Below are positions 10,283-21,730 of a stretch of 64,000 bases of DNA, one piece after another. Each line of letters opens with the position of its first letter. Position 1 is the stretch's first letter. Location: the NCBI GenBank assembly GCA_028571685.1, contig CM053142.1, forward strand, positions 131,060,796 to 131,124,795, in the 5' to 3' direction. The position numbers and the translations under genes were made by a program. A model generated the notes under the pieces. It saw only the letters and a program-made list of their open reading frames with translations, was not told where the DNA came from and did not search any database. Origin of the DNA: Heterohyrax brucei (Eukaryota; Chordata; Mammalia; Hyracoidea; Procaviidae).

Positions 10283-11541
10283 CTATTGGACAATATGATT
10301 AACATGACATACAAGCAAAATTTTGCTCAAGGTCATTAAAAGTGGCTGCAGCAGTATATTGACATGGAACTACCAGAAATTCACACTGGATTTAGAAGAG
10401 GATGTAGAAATAGGGATATCATTGCTGGTGTCAGACGGAGTCTGGATGAAAGCAGAAAATACCAGGAAGATGTTTACCTGGGTTTTATTGACTACACTAA
10501 GACATTTGACTGTATGGATCATAAAAATTATGGATAAAATTGAGGAGAATGGGAATTCAGGAACACTTAATACTACTCAGGAAGAATCCATACATGGATC
10601 AAGAGGCAGCCATTCGAACAGAGCTAAGAGGATACTGCATGGTATAAGGTCAAGAAAGGTGTGCATCAGGGTTGTATCCTTTCACCATATGTTTTCAACA
10701 AGTATGCTAAGCAAATAATCCGAGAAGCTAGATTATATGAAGAAGAAAGAGACATCAGGATTAGAGGAAGACTCATTAACTTGTGCTATGCAGCTGACAC
10801 AACTTTGCTTGCAGAAAGTGAAGAGGATTCGAAACACTTACTGAAGGTTAAAGACTGCAGCCTTCAGTATCGGTTGCACCGCAACATCAAGAAAGCAAAA
10901 ATCCTTACAACTGGACCAGTATGTAGTAGCATCATAAATGGAGAAAGGACCGAGGTTGTTAAGGATTTCATTTTACTTGGTTCCACAATCAACACCGTGG
11001 AAGCCGCAGTCAAGAAATAAAGACACATTGTATTGGGAAAATCTACTGCAAAACACTTCTTCAGAGTGCTGAAAAGTAAAGCCATCACCTTGAATACTAA
11101 GTTGCGCCTGACCCAAGCCATGGTATTTTCAGTTGCATTATAAGCATGCAAAAGCTGGGCAGTGAATGATGAAGACAGAAGAAGAATTGATGTCCTTGAA
11201 TTGTAGTGTTAGAGAAGAATATTGAACGTACCACAGCTGCCAAAAGAACAGTCTGTCCTCAAAAAACTACAACCAGAGTGCTCCTTCAAAGGAATGACAG
11301 AAAGACTGCATGTTACATGCTTTAGACACATTGTCAGGAAGGAACAATACCCGGCGGAGGACATCACACTTGGTAAAGCAGAGGGTCAGCAAGAAAGATG
11401 GACTGACACAGTGGCTGCAACAACGGGCTTAAGCATGAAAACAACTAGGGGCACGGTGCAGGACCAGGCAGTGTTTCACTCTGTTCTGCATAAGGTTGCT
11501 ATGAGTTGGAACTGACTCAACGGCACCTAATAACAACAACA
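10283..11541 (+). mobile_element. RTE-clade LINE, 5'-truncated, with reverse-transcriptase remnants
   Basis: The largest RTE copy here, about 1.26 kb of the 3' part of the ORF. Read across frameshifts, it encodes reverse-transcriptase pieces: ELPEIHTGFRRGC, then the motif-A block FIDYTKTFD near 10,480, then GCILSPYVFNKYA near 10,670, then CYAADTTLLAESEED near 10,785. In the last, the catalytic YADD box reads YAAD. Several frameshifts and stops make it non-functional. It ends 'gaactgactcaacggcacct' followed by AAC repeats, the same tail as the AfroSINEs. No target duplication was found. Confidence 0.85.
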
Positions 11542-11589
11542 TACGTATATGCAGATCTTATGCATTTTTGTCTTCTAACATAGGCAAGA

Positions 11590-11757
11590 AGCTACATAAT
11601 TTATAGGACCCAGTGCAAAAAGAAATTGCAAAGTTTCTTGTTTCAAGTTATTGAAAACTTCAAGAGTATAACAGGACAGCATGACCCTAAGCAGAGGCCT
11701 TTATGCACACAGAGTTGGTCTCACTACACAGGTCACAAGCCTGTGAAGCCAGACCCG
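11590..11757. repeat. Interspersed repeat of uncertain family
   Basis: 'ttataggacccagtgcaaaa' and 'acaggtcacaagcctgtgaa' resemble a common mammalian repeat that I cannot name. Confidence 0.35.
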
Positions 11758-12240
11758 AGCCCAGCAGCCAAGTTCAGCCTACCACCTGTTTGCATACAGC
11801 CGTGAGCTAAAAATGGTCTTACATTTTTAAATGGCTAAAACAAAAAATAAGAGTAACCTTTTGTGACATAAGAGAAAATTCAATGAAATTCAAATTTCAG
11901 TGTCCATAAATAAAGTTCTTTTATGATACAACCCACTGCCATCAAGCCAATTCTGATGCATAGCAACCATACAGGACAGGGTAGAGCCTCCCTATAGGGT
12001 TTCCAAAGAGCATCTCATGGATTAAAACTGCCAACCTTCTGGTTAGCAGTCAGAGCTCTTAACTGCTATGCCACCAGGATTTCTACTGTAGCCATGCTTA
12101 TTCTTTACAAATTGTCTATGATAATTTTTGTACTATAGGGATAGATATGAGTAGTTGGAACAGGAATACATATGGTCCACAAAGCCCAAAATATTTAATA
12201 TTTGGCCCTTTATAGAAAATTTTGCCAACCCCTGTTCCAG
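11758..12240. mobile_element. hAT-Charlie-type DNA transposon fragment, split by an AfroSINE
   Basis: Left part has 'cctaccacctgtttgcatac' and 'tccataaataaagttctttt'. After the SINE it continues 'caaattgtctatgataattt' and 'tttatagaaaattttgccaa'. The same module occurs at 40,560-40,840 and 62,918-63,140. I recall it as a hAT-Charlie derivative; the family name is not certain. Confidence 0.6.
11929..12083 (-). repeat. AfroSINE, minus strand, inside a DNA transposon
   Basis: 'acccactgccatcaagccaa' through 'ctctatgccaccaggattt'-like head sequence; near-complete short class. Confidence 0.9.
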
Positions 12241-13655
12241 TAAGAAAGTAGGAAACAAGTAACAAAAGAAAGGAGGAATAAAGTGTTACAGCAATTCAAA
12301 GGAAAAGACACCAGAGGTCAGAACTATCAGAAAAGATGTTCTTGGAGAAAGTACATGGACCTGGAATATAAAATGGACAAGATATTTACAGAATTTGATG
12401 GGAATAAATATCCCAAGCAGAGAAAATCATCTAAGCATAGTAGAGAGGTGGAAAAGCATTTTATTTGGGCAACTCCTTTGTGACTGTAAGGCAGTTTTAT
12501 GTAAAAGGAAAAAGAGAAATATGAAATCGTCATTTTCATATGAAAGAGGAATAGTCAAGGGCACTTAAAGGGAAAAGAATGACTGGTTCAGTATACTTTC
12601 AAATAATACATCTGGCAACAATAAGTAGAAGGATTGCAGCAGGAACGGACTAAAGGCCAAAACGCAAGTTAGGAAGGTGCTGCAAAATTCTGGGAGGTGA
12701 GACGCAATGCCAACCAAAACAAGTATGCTCTTAGTAGAAATGTAAAAGGGGAAACATAGTGAACAGCCTTCTTGAATTACTGTGTAACAGATATGCCCAT
12801 TGACTTGTTGTGCCAGAAAATGCAGACAGCCAAGTACCAGGGATGGAGACTGAGTAATTTTAAAGATAATGTCACAATTAACAAATATAGAAGAAGCCAG
12901 TTTGGTGATGAAAGTGGTGGTTTCAGTTTATATATATGACTAGTTCCAGTTGCCAACAGAATATCCAGATGAAGATTCCAGAGAACAGAATGAGACGTCA
13001 AACTCAAATGTGACTTCAGTGTTCAAAATGGGGATTCTAGCTTCCTTTGCATAGAGATAACAGTTTAATACAAATGCAACAATTTCCAGTTTAATAGGAG
13101 ACAGTACATGTACTTTTAATTAAAACAAACTATTTTACGCATTCTCCAAAACTCTAAAACCAATGGAAAAAAAAATCAACTGCCCAAAGTTCAAAGAAAG
13201 GTAAAAACAAAGCAAAAAAAAAACCCGAGAAATATCTGCTTTCATGAGCTCTAAGTTTTTAGCTTTCAGAATTCTCTTAATCAAAGTTTCATGCAATAAA
13301 TGAAAAGTAGTAAAATCAGATTTGTTTGCAATTTGTTTATTTGCAATTCTCATACACTATTCTGAAATTTGCCTTTGACATGTCCATTAAAAAGAGTTTC
13401 CTAAGGAAATAGAAAATATCAAAATATATAACATGTTCAATTAACCTAAATTGTGAAACACCTAGAAAGTACTTACAGAAAGTTGATAGGTTAATTACAA
13501 TCCATTCTTATCTATTCATTAAACCAAGTTTATCTTAGTTCTCAATTTATATGTAATATCAAAAAGAGTACAAGTAATCACACTTTTCATTAACCTTCCA
13601 AATTTATCAGTACTGATACCCACTGCTGCCAAGTCAGTTAGTGAAAACTTATTTC
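12241..13655. other. Intergenic DNA, nothing recognised
   Basis: About 1.4 kb without a repeat I can name, apart from a roughly 25-base AfroSINE scrap at 13,613-13,640 ('acccactgctgccaagtcag'). Small open frames at 12,283-12,539, 12,777-13,007 and 13,135-13,353 have no motif. Confidence 0.4.
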
Positions 13656-14732
13656 AAGAATAATTTGTACAGGGAGGCAGAGTCAAGATGGCAGACTGTG
13701 AGACACACTGAGTCGTCCACTGCAACAAAGACCAAGTTAAAAAAAAAAAAGGTAAAGCAGACATGGACGTTGACCCCAGAACCTGGAACCTTAAACCTTA
13801 AATGAAGGGATAAGGTATTAGACAGGGAGAAAGTGAGAAGCAGGAAACAGGAAAGGAACAGGCACGGAGTAGGGGCTCCTAGCCAAAAGGGATGACTTAG
13901 AATGGCCAACTCAGAATAAAACCAATAACTTGACACACAATAAGTCACCTCCACGACCCAAGGCCCAGACAACATTTCAGGCCTCTCCTCACAGACTCTG
14001 GACCCCTCTTGCCACCTGCCACAGCCCAAGGTGACCCAGCCCAGATGCCAGAACCCTCCCTATCAGCTCCACACCCCTCCTGGCACCCACTGTGGCCCCC
14101 AGAGAAATCAGCCTGGACCTCAGCACCCTCCCCACCAGCTTGGGACACCTATCCACCACCACCATGACCCTTCTTCAGATGCAGGCTTGATTCACACTGT
14201 AGACAAAGGACCCATCTTTGCTCCTTGTTCCCCGATAAACTTGCCCTCCTGCACCACAGCTGAGTGACTGGAGAACTCTACCAACCACTGAGCCTACAGT
14301 TTCCACCAGTACTACTCAAAATATTTTACAACACATTAAAGGAGAGGATACTTCCAAATTTATTCTATAAAGCCAGCATAATAATCCTGATACCAAATTC
14401 AGGCAAAGACACCACAAAAAAATAAAATTGTAGATATCTATTTCTCACAAGTACAGATGAAAATTTCACAACAAAATTTTAGACAATAGAACTCAACACC
14501 ATATAAAAAATAATAATAATACACCATGACCAAGTAAGATTCACACCAAGTATGCAAGAATGGTTCAATTAGAAAATTAATCAACATAATCTACCACATA
14601 AATAAAACAAAGGATCACAAGATCATTTCAACTGACACAGAAGTCCAACACTCATTCCCAATAAAAACTCTCAATAGGTATGAATAGAAGAGAAGTCCCT
14701 CAACATCATAAAGAGCATCTGTACAAAACCAG

Positions 14733-14889
14733 GAAAACCTGGTGGCATAACAGTTAAGTGCTACAGTTGCTAACCAAAAGGTCAACAGTTCAAACCTCCC
14801 AGATGCTCCTTGGAAACTCTATGGGGCAGTTCTACTCTGTCATAAGGTTTCTATGAGTTAGAATTGACTTGACAGCAATTGACTTGGTA
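14733..14889 (+). repeat. AfroSINE, short class, inside the L1
   Basis: 'ggaaaacctggtggcataac' head, 'aaccaaaaggtcaacagttc' B-box area and 'gaattgacttgacagcaatt' tail. Confidence 0.92.
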
Positions 14890-16267
14890 CAAACCAACCA
14901 CCAACATCATTCTCAATAGAGGGAGGCTGAAAATATTCCTCCTGAGAATGGGAACAAGACAAAGATACTCTTCATCACTACCATCATTAAACATTGTGCT
15001 GGAAGTCACAGCTAGAGCAATAAGGCAAGAAAAAAGAAATAAAAGGCATCTAAATTAGTAAAGGAAAAGTAAAACTATTCCTATTTGCAAATGATATGAA
15101 ACGATACATAGAGAACTCTAAAGATTCCATAAGAAAACTATGGAAACTAACAGAAAGTTTCAGCAGAGTATAAAGTTACAAGATCGACATACGAAAATCA
15201 GTTGGATTTCTACACACCAACAAAGAGAACTATGAAAAGGAAATCAAGAAAACAATATCACTTATAACAACTCCTAAAAAGTTAAATACTTGGGAATAAA
15301 TCTAACTAGGGACATAAAAGACTTAAACAAAAACTAACTATAAAGCACTACTTTAAAAAACCAAATGGAAAAACATACCATGCTCACGGATAGGTACACT
15401 CAAGATTGTAAAATGTTGATTCTGCCCAAAGCAGTCCACAAATATGCCACAATCCTGATCCAAATACCAATAGCATTCATTAATAAGATGGAAAAACTAA
15501 TAACTAACTATATGGAAAGAAGCCCTGGGTAAATAAAGCATTATTGAAAAAGAACAAAGTAGGATGTCTTGCATTACCTAGTATACTGCTACAGTAGTCA
15601 AAACAGCTTGGTACTGGTACAATAACACACACTGGCCAATGGAGCAGCATCAAGAACCCAAGTGTAAATCCATCTGCCTACAGCTACCTAATCTTTTACA
15701 AAAACCCCAAGCCCATTAAATAGAGAAAAAACAGTCTTTTTAACAAACAGTGCTGGCAAAATTGGAGGTCCACCTGTAAAAAAATGAAACAAGACCCACA
15801 CATCATACCACACACACAAGCAAATTCAAAAGCGATCAAAGACCCAAATATAAAATCAAAAACTATAAACATCATGGAAGAAAAAATAGGGTAAACATTA
15901 GGGGTCTTAATATATGTCATTAACAGGATACAAACCATAATTAACAATACACAAACAACAGAAGATAAGCTAGATAAATGGAATTTTCTGAAAATTAAAC
16001 ACATCTGCTTATCACAAGACTTCGCCCAAAATAAAAAGGAAAATCTATACACTGGGAAAAAAGTTTTGGCTATTACAAATCTGACAAAGGTCTAGTTACT
16101 CTCTAAAATCTATAGGAAAATCCAACACATAACAGAAAGACAAATATTCCAATTAAAAAATAAGCAAAGGATATGAACAAATATTCTATCCAAAATGACA
16201 TTCCACACGACAAGCTGATACCACCTGAGGAAATGCTCAAGATCACTAGCCATTCCAAACCAAAAAT

Positions 16268-16420
16268 CTCATCACTACAGAGTTGATTTTGATTCACAGC
16301 AACCCTGTACGACAGAGTACAACTGATTCATAGAGTTTCCAAGGAGCGCCTAGTAGATTTGAACTGCTGACCTTCTGGTTAGCAGCCATAGCTCTTAACC
16401 ACTATGTCACCAAGATCTCC
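16268..16420 (-). repeat. AfroSINE, minus strand, inside the L1
   Basis: 'gttgattttgattcacagca' to 'actatgtcaccaagatctcc'. Confidence 0.9.
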
Positions 16421-16683
16421 TCAGTAACCATTAGAGAAATGTAAATCAAAACTACAGTGAAATAATACCTTGACCTGACATTACCAGCACAAATTTTAAA
16501 AAGAAGAAAAACAAAAAAACAGAAAGTAACATATGTTGAAGAGGTTGTAAGGAGATGGGAACAGTTATGTACTGCTGATGGGAATGCAAAATGGTACAAC
16601 CATTTCGAAATACAATATAGAGCTTCTTTAAAAGGCTAGAAATAGAAATACCATACAATCCAGCAATCCTACTCCTAGAAATA

Positions 16684-17237
16684 AGACATGGATTGAATTG
16701 TGTACCCACCCCACCCCCCCATATGTGTAGTAATTTGGCTGGGCCAGGATTGCCCATATTCTGTGACTGCCCTCCATTTTGTGATTTTTCTGATGCTGTA
16801 AATCTTAATCTCTGCCTGTGGTTAACAGAGTGGATTATGTTAGAGAGGATTAGGGTGGGACTACAAATCCCTTCATGTAAGATCACCTCCCTACTCCACT
16901 CCATTGTAAAGGGAGTTTCCCTGGAGTGCAGCTTGCACCACCTTTTATCCTTTCACCCTATGAGAGATACAAGGAAAGGGAAGCAAGGAGAGTTGGGAAG
17001 CTTACACCATCAGGAAAGCAGCACCGAGAGAAGAGTGGGTCCTTCAGACTTGAGGTTCCTGCACCCAGATGCTCCGTGAACAAAGACTGAAGCAACACAA
17101 GAACTTTCCTCCACAGCTGACACAGAGGGAAAGCCTCCCCCCGGACCAGACACTGGACTGTGTAAGAATAAACTTTTCTTTGCTAAAGCCATCAACGAGT
17201 TGTATTTCTGTTAGAGTAGTACCCACTGACTAAAACA
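16684..17237 (+). mobile_element. MaLR-like solo LTR, plus strand, inside the L1
   Basis: The only forward copy and so the easiest to read: 'acatggattgaattgtgtac' start, 'aagaataaacttttctttgc' with AATAAA near the end, and 'gttagagtagtacccactga' then CTAAAACA. Flanks AAATA and GAATA match 4 of 5, and the L1 text resumes exactly after it ('cgtcctagataaattagagc'). The frames at 16,452-17,226 are artefacts of this LTR. Confidence 0.78.
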
Positions 17238-18086
17238 GAATACGTCCTAGATAAATTAGAGCTATCACATGAATAGACATACACACACCTGTGTTCACTG
17301 CAACATTATTCACAATAGCAAAAAGATGGAAACAACTTAGGTGCCCAACAACAGATGAATGGATAAACAAATTATAGTGTATACACACAATGAATACTAT
17401 GCAACACAAAGAATGACGAAGAATCTTCTAAACATTTCATAACATGGATAAATCTGAAGGGCATCACGCTGAGTGAAATAAGTCAATTATAAAAAAGACA
17501 AATACTTTGAGACTACTATTATGAAAACACATGAAAATGTTTCCATACAGTAAGAAACACTTTTGATGATTACAAGGGAGGGAATAGATGGGGACGGAAA
17601 AACACTAACTAGATGATAGGGTAAGTAGTAACTTCAGCAAAGGGGAAGACAGTACACAGTACTAGGGCAGTCAGCACAACCTGACCAAGGCAAAGTCATA
17701 GAAGCTTCACAGACAGGTATAAACGCCTTGAGGAGCCAAGATACTAGGTGGGGGGCTAGGGATCACAGTCTTGGGGAATATCTAGTTCAACTGGCATAAT
17801 ATAATCTGTAAAGAAAATGTTCTGCATTTGACTGCGCAGAAGAGCATAAAAGCCAGCAAGTGGCCCTCTAAGATACATATATCTACTGGTGCCACCCCAA
17901 ATGGAGCAAAGAATGAAAAACACCAAAAACACAAGGGAAAGATTAGCACAACCTACCACAACTTCCACCAGACTGAGAGCAGAACAAATAGATGATACTG
18001 ATCACCACCACCAACTGCTCTGGAGGGATGAAATTACAAGGCCCTGGACAGAGCAGAAGAAAACTGTAGAATGAAATTCAGATTCT

Positions 18087-18162
18087 CACACACACACAAG
18101 CACAAGAGAGAGAGACAGAGAGAGAGACAGAGAGAGAAAGAGAGAGAGAGAGGAGAGAGACT
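18087..18162. repeat. (CA)n-(GA)n compound microsatellite
   Basis: CA repeats followed by GAGAGACAGA-type repeats in the L1 3' UTR. Confidence 0.9.
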
Positions 18163-18591
18163 GACCAGACTTACTGGTTTGACAGAGACTGGGGAAATCT
18201 CAAGAATAGGCTGACAGATACCCTTTTAACTCGGTACTGAAGGTTCACCCTCCAGCCAAAGATTAGGCAGGTTGGATATGACTGGACCGCACTTGGCGTT
18301 GGCATAGGGTCAACAATAACACACCTGAGGAGCATGCTTGGTAGTTCAATCATACATAGGAGACTAATGGAGACACATCAGCCCAAAATCAAAGGAGAGA
18401 AGGCAGGAAGGAACTGGAAAACTGGATAAATGGAAACAGGAAACCTAGGGTAGAGATGGGAGAATGCTGACACATTACAGACTGGCAACCAAAGTCACAA
18501 AACAATTTATGTATTAAATATTTAGTGAGAAACTAATTTGCTCTGTAAACTTTCTCCTAAAGCACAATTAAAAAAGAATAATTTGTACAGG

Positions 18592-19020
18592 ACCCAGATG
18601 AACTATGAACTAAGCAAAGTTAGTTTTCAATGGCCCCAAACTCCTATTTTTCCCTGTACCTTGTACTTTCTCTGAATCTCTTCACCCATCAAATCTCGTT
18701 TCAAAAAAAGCTCTAATAAATTTTTTACACAAGGTGGTACTTTTTAGGCTTTTTGTAAATGAAGGTAAATTTCCTTGCTAAAAGAATTTCCATTGTAACT
18801 CCGCCCTTTTTGGAACAAGGTATTTCTGGAGAAGAAGAGCTTTCTGGTACTCTTAAGTCGTATAAAACCTTCATGTGGATAACCCTTTAGAAAGTCACTG
18901 GATTGCCCGAGTCAATTATTAAACGAGCGACTTATTTTATTCATATCATAGTGATTTAGGTACAGAATAGAAAGTTGTTGGGGATCCTTGATTTGCTTAC
19001 TGAGTCTGGCAGGGTAATTT
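18592..19020. other. Intergenic DNA upstream of the promoter
   Basis: Single-copy-looking sequence about 1 kb upstream of the CpG island; nothing recognised. Confidence 0.4.
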
Positions 19021-19032
19021 GAAAAGAGTTTA

Positions 19033-19207
19033 ATTAAACAAACAAACAAAAAAAAACATTGCCGTTGAGTCGATTCCGACTCTTAGAGACCCTACAGGAC
19101 AGAATAGAACTGCTCCACAGAGTTTCCAAAGAGCTCCTGGTGGATTTGAACTGTCAACCTTTTGGTTAGCAGACGGAGCATTTCACTACGATACCACCTG
19201 GGTTTTC
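19033..19207 (-). repeat. AfroSINE, young-looking, minus strand, just upstream of the CpG island
   Basis: Flanked by GAAAAGAGTTTA at 19,021-19,032 and 19,208-19,219, an exact 12-bp target duplication. The tail is an AAAC/A-rich run on the plus strand, and the body is close to consensus ('gccgttgagtcgattccgac'). It lies about 600 bp from the likely start site. Confidence 0.93.
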
Positions 19208-19676
19208 GAAAAGAGTTTAGATGAGTTAAAACACTAATGGACACCACTTGTCAATTTCAGAGAAAAGTCGTTAGAAGAATGAAGACTCCTGGCCTAGGCT
19301 CTTTCACCGGAACTCAAGGCATGGAAAACTGCGCGCTCCCTGTCCCTTCTCCAGCACAAAGGAACACACAAATCGCAACTGTTTGGGGGCGTTAATGACT
19401 GAATTACAGTCGGCGTGAAAAAAAGTTACCTTTTCGGCCACGTCACTTTGCACGAGGTTTTGGAGGGTTTCTAACCCATTCGCATCACAGTAACACACTG
19501 GGGTCGAAAGGGCGCGCACTTGGGGGCGGCCGGTACACGATTTTGCTCGCCAGCCAGGCGACCGAGGCTTGGCTGAATGGGTGTTGGAGGGAAGAAAGAA
19601 ATACTACGGACGAAACACCAACGGAGAAACGAAGGGAAAGGTGCTACACGGGTTCCGCCGGTGCTTTGCTGAGCGA

Positions 19677-19768
19677 GGGAGGCGGGGCACGAGGCCCGCG
19701 GCAGAGACCCCCGCCCGCAGCGGCTCCGCCTCCCCTTGCGCCCCGCCCCGCCCCTTGCGCCCCGCCCG
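19677..19768 (+). promoter_or_regulatory. RAP1B: Cluster of GC boxes (Sp1/KLF-type)
   Basis: 'ggaggcggggcacgaggccc' and the run 'gccccgccccgccccttgcg' followed by 'ccccgcccga' give several GGGCGG-type boxes on both strands, 60-150 bp upstream of the presumed exon 1. Confidence 0.7.
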
Positions 19769-19798
19769 AGAACGGAAGCGAGAGCGAGGCTGAACGCC

Positions 19799-19806
19799 TG
19801 ACGTCA
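19799..19806. promoter_or_regulatory. RAP1B: Perfect CRE palindrome TGACGTCA
   Basis: Exact 8-base consensus bound by CREB/ATF factors, placed between the GC boxes and the leader, where a functional CRE usually lies. Occupancy is inferred. Confidence 0.65.
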
Positions 19807-19829
19807 AGGCGACACCGCCAAACCTCGCC

Positions 19830-19913
19830 CAGAGTCAGGCGTGTAACCAGCCGGAGCGGCGGCGGCGGCAGTAGCGGCAGGACCGCCGTGGCTCCGGGAA
19901 CTGAAGCCGGGAG
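19830..19913 (+). other. RAP1B: Probable RAP1B exon 1 (non-coding 5' leader)
   Basis: A GC-rich leader with a GGC run ('gagcggcggcggcggcagta') follows the CRE and GC boxes and ends at a possible splice donor, GGGAG|GTAGCG, at 19,913/19,914. Exon 2 starts with untranslated sequence, so a non-coding upstream exon is required, and this island is the only promoter-like region in the window. Start and end are approximate; another donor-like site, CAG|GTGGCG, lies near 20,140. Confidence 0.45.
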
Positions 19914-20244
19914 GTAGCGCGAGGCGTTGGAAGACGCTGGCTGCGGGGACCCGGTGACGGCGCGAGAGGTTCGCAAAGTGCGTGCGTGGCCGCTGAGGGG
20001 AGCGGCGACGGCCGCGCGGGGCGGGGGCGGGGGCCGGCGCCGGCTGTGGGAAGCGGGTGGGGTGCGGCGCTGGCCGGGCGGGGCGCGCGAAGAGGGAACG
20101 GGCCACGGGTGGCAGCGGTGGCTCCTCGGCACGCGGCAGGTGGCGCGAGGGCCCGGCGCCGGGCCGGCGAGCGCTGTACCTCTGGGGCCGAGGGGAAGAG
20201 CCACCGCCGCGGGAGAACAGCGCGCTTTGCGGAAGGGGTCAAAT

Positions 20245-20272
20245 GTCTGAAATATGGCGGAGGAAGTGAGAG
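20245..20272 (+). promoter_or_regulatory. YY1-like and ETS-like motifs
   Basis: 'aatatggcggaggaagtgag' combines an ATGGCGG YY1-type core with an AGGAAGTG ETS core. A donor-like GTGAGA overlaps the right edge. Inside the CpG island, this could mark a second start site. Confidence 0.4.
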
Positions 20273-20560
20273 CCCGAGGACCCCCCCTTCACCCCGCCTG
20301 CTCCCTCCTACAGGCGACCGCCTTAGACTCTCCCGCTGCCCGTCTGCCCCCACGCCTCAAGACTCGTCTCCCCACCCCGGAGTCCCCTCTCAGATGGCCT
20401 TGGTTCCCTCCCGGGGGTGGGTGGAAGTTACAACGGAACCAGAAAGTTATCCTTTCCGAAGAACAGCTTTCCCAGTGCCTGGCCTGGGCGAGGAGCATTT
20501 GGGGGAAATCACTCCAGGGCGCCCTGCGGGCTCGAGCCTGACAAGGGAAAAGTTTGCCTG

Positions 20561-21124
20561 AAACAGGGTTGGTGTGCTACATTTGTTGCGGGAAGTGGCA
20601 GAAGGAAGACAGCGGAGGGAGCCCCACCTAGTCTGGCAGTAACCACTGTAGAGAGAAAAACTGTTAAAGGGGCCTTTCCCTTCGTCAGCAAGAGGAAATC
20701 TCTTTCTCTTTGAGAGGGAGGGCAAATCCAGGAAGTTTGTCCAGTTCTCTTTTTTGCCATGTCGTTGTGTCTTGTCCAAAAGTATCAGTGCCATGAATTT
20801 TATGTAAAACTGTCCTCAATGAATAGAGGCTTCCAGATTTTTCTTTGAAGGAACTGATGGCCTTTAAGGAAAAGATCTTTACAAGTTTAAGCGGATGGTT
20901 TGTTTCCCCTTTCCCTGCCTCCTCTTTCCCCTTAATGATTTAGAAAAACATTTTTGTTGTCGTACAAGTACTGTTTAGTGTGAATATAAGCAGTCAGGAG
21001 GGAATAATCACAGTTTTGCAGGATAGAAAGTTGGCATTCAGTGAAGATGGTGGCTTCAATATTGTTTTAAAGTTAATTCATCCTGATTGGATTTTTGTTT
21101 TGTCGCTAGTCTATTCAGACCCAC
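20561..21124. other. Start of intron 1, nothing recognised
   Basis: CpG density drops back to background; no repeat named. Frames at 20,417-20,794 are tails of the island frames. Confidence 0.4.
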
Positions 21125-21255
21125 GCCCGTCCACTCATTCCTGATTCATAACAACCTCGTGGGACAGATAAAAGAGCTGCCCCGTAGAATTTCAAAGCCT
21201 GTAAATCTTTACGGAAGCAGACTGCCACATCTTTCTTCCGCGTTGTGGCAGCAGC
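21125..21255 (-). repeat. AfroSINE variant, minus strand, partial
   Basis: 'ctgattcataacaacctcgt' then 'gtaaatctttacggaagcag' and 'ctgccacatctttcttccgc', a third internal layout also seen at 27,815-27,974. Confidence 0.8.
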
Positions 21256-21730
21256 TAATGTATGGAGTGCTTATAACTTAAAGTTTCTAACGCCTAAATT
21301 CATTTTGCAGACCTCCTCTTTGTAATTGGAGTACGAATGCTTTTTATTTAAGAAATAATTTGGAGACTTTCTTTTAATTTCAACTACCTATCCCTTAAAA
21401 CCTGACTCTTGAAATAGTATTTCTTGAGTCATAATGGAGTCATGAGACTTTTTAGGGCTTGAGGGACTATTTAGGTCATCAGTTCCTACTCCATTTTACC
21501 GAGGAGGAAAGTGAGGGCTCGAAAAGATAAGATAATCAGTTAGTGACCATACTGTGTTTGCTGACTTTGAGGAAAGTAGTTTGTAGCAGAGAACCTGGAG
21601 GAAGAAATGGGACATTTTATACTGAATTACATTTTCGTAGCTGATATTCCTATCATACCTAAAGAATATAGGTACTTCAGTCAAATAGTACAAGAGTCAC
21701 CTGGATAGTGTCATTCCCAGGCTTGAAGAG
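21256..21730. other. Intron, possible MIR scrap
   Basis: Mostly unassigned. 'ccattttaccgaggaggaaa' near 21,493 resembles a MIR 3' end on the plus strand. Confidence 0.35.

Larger units (their letters stand above)
13656..18591 (+). mobile_element. L1 LINE with 18-bp target duplication and missing middle
   Basis: AAGAATAATTTGTACAGG occurs at 13,656-13,673 and again at 18,574-18,591; the element lies between. It opens with an L1-like 5' leader ('gggaggcagagtcaagatgg'). From about 14,300 it reads as ORF2 reverse transcriptase (around 'ccaaattcaggcaaagacac' and 'tacaccatgaccaagtaaga'). The C-terminal part and a 3' UTR follow, to an A-rich end. ORF1 and the ORF2 endonuclease region are absent, so the leader is joined to the polymerase region. 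Many stops; inactive. It later received two AfroSINEs and one LTR. Confidence 0.85.
19440..20560. promoter_or_regulatory. RAP1B: CpG island of the RAP1B promoter
   Basis: CpG dinucleotides and G+C rise sharply here against an AT-rich background on both sides. The island holds GC boxes, a CRE, a GGC-repeat leader and ETS/YY1-like sites, and no TATA box is visible, as is typical of a broadly expressed housekeeping promoter. Many overlapping open frames on both strands (for example 19,644-20,204 minus and 19,986-20,561 plus) arise because stop codons are rare in GC-rich DNA. They are not supported as genes. CpG-island promoters are often divergent, so an upstream antisense RNA is possible but unseen. 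Confidence 0.9.

Noticed and set aside
16452-17226. Frames of 128 and 150 codons on both strands
   Set aside because: They lie in the L1 and the MaLR-like LTR inserted in it.
19543-20794. Cluster of long overlapping open frames on both strands, up to 191 codons
   Set aside because: They coincide exactly with the CpG island, where stop codons are rare; proteins are low-complexity Ala/Arg/Pro/Gly with no domain.
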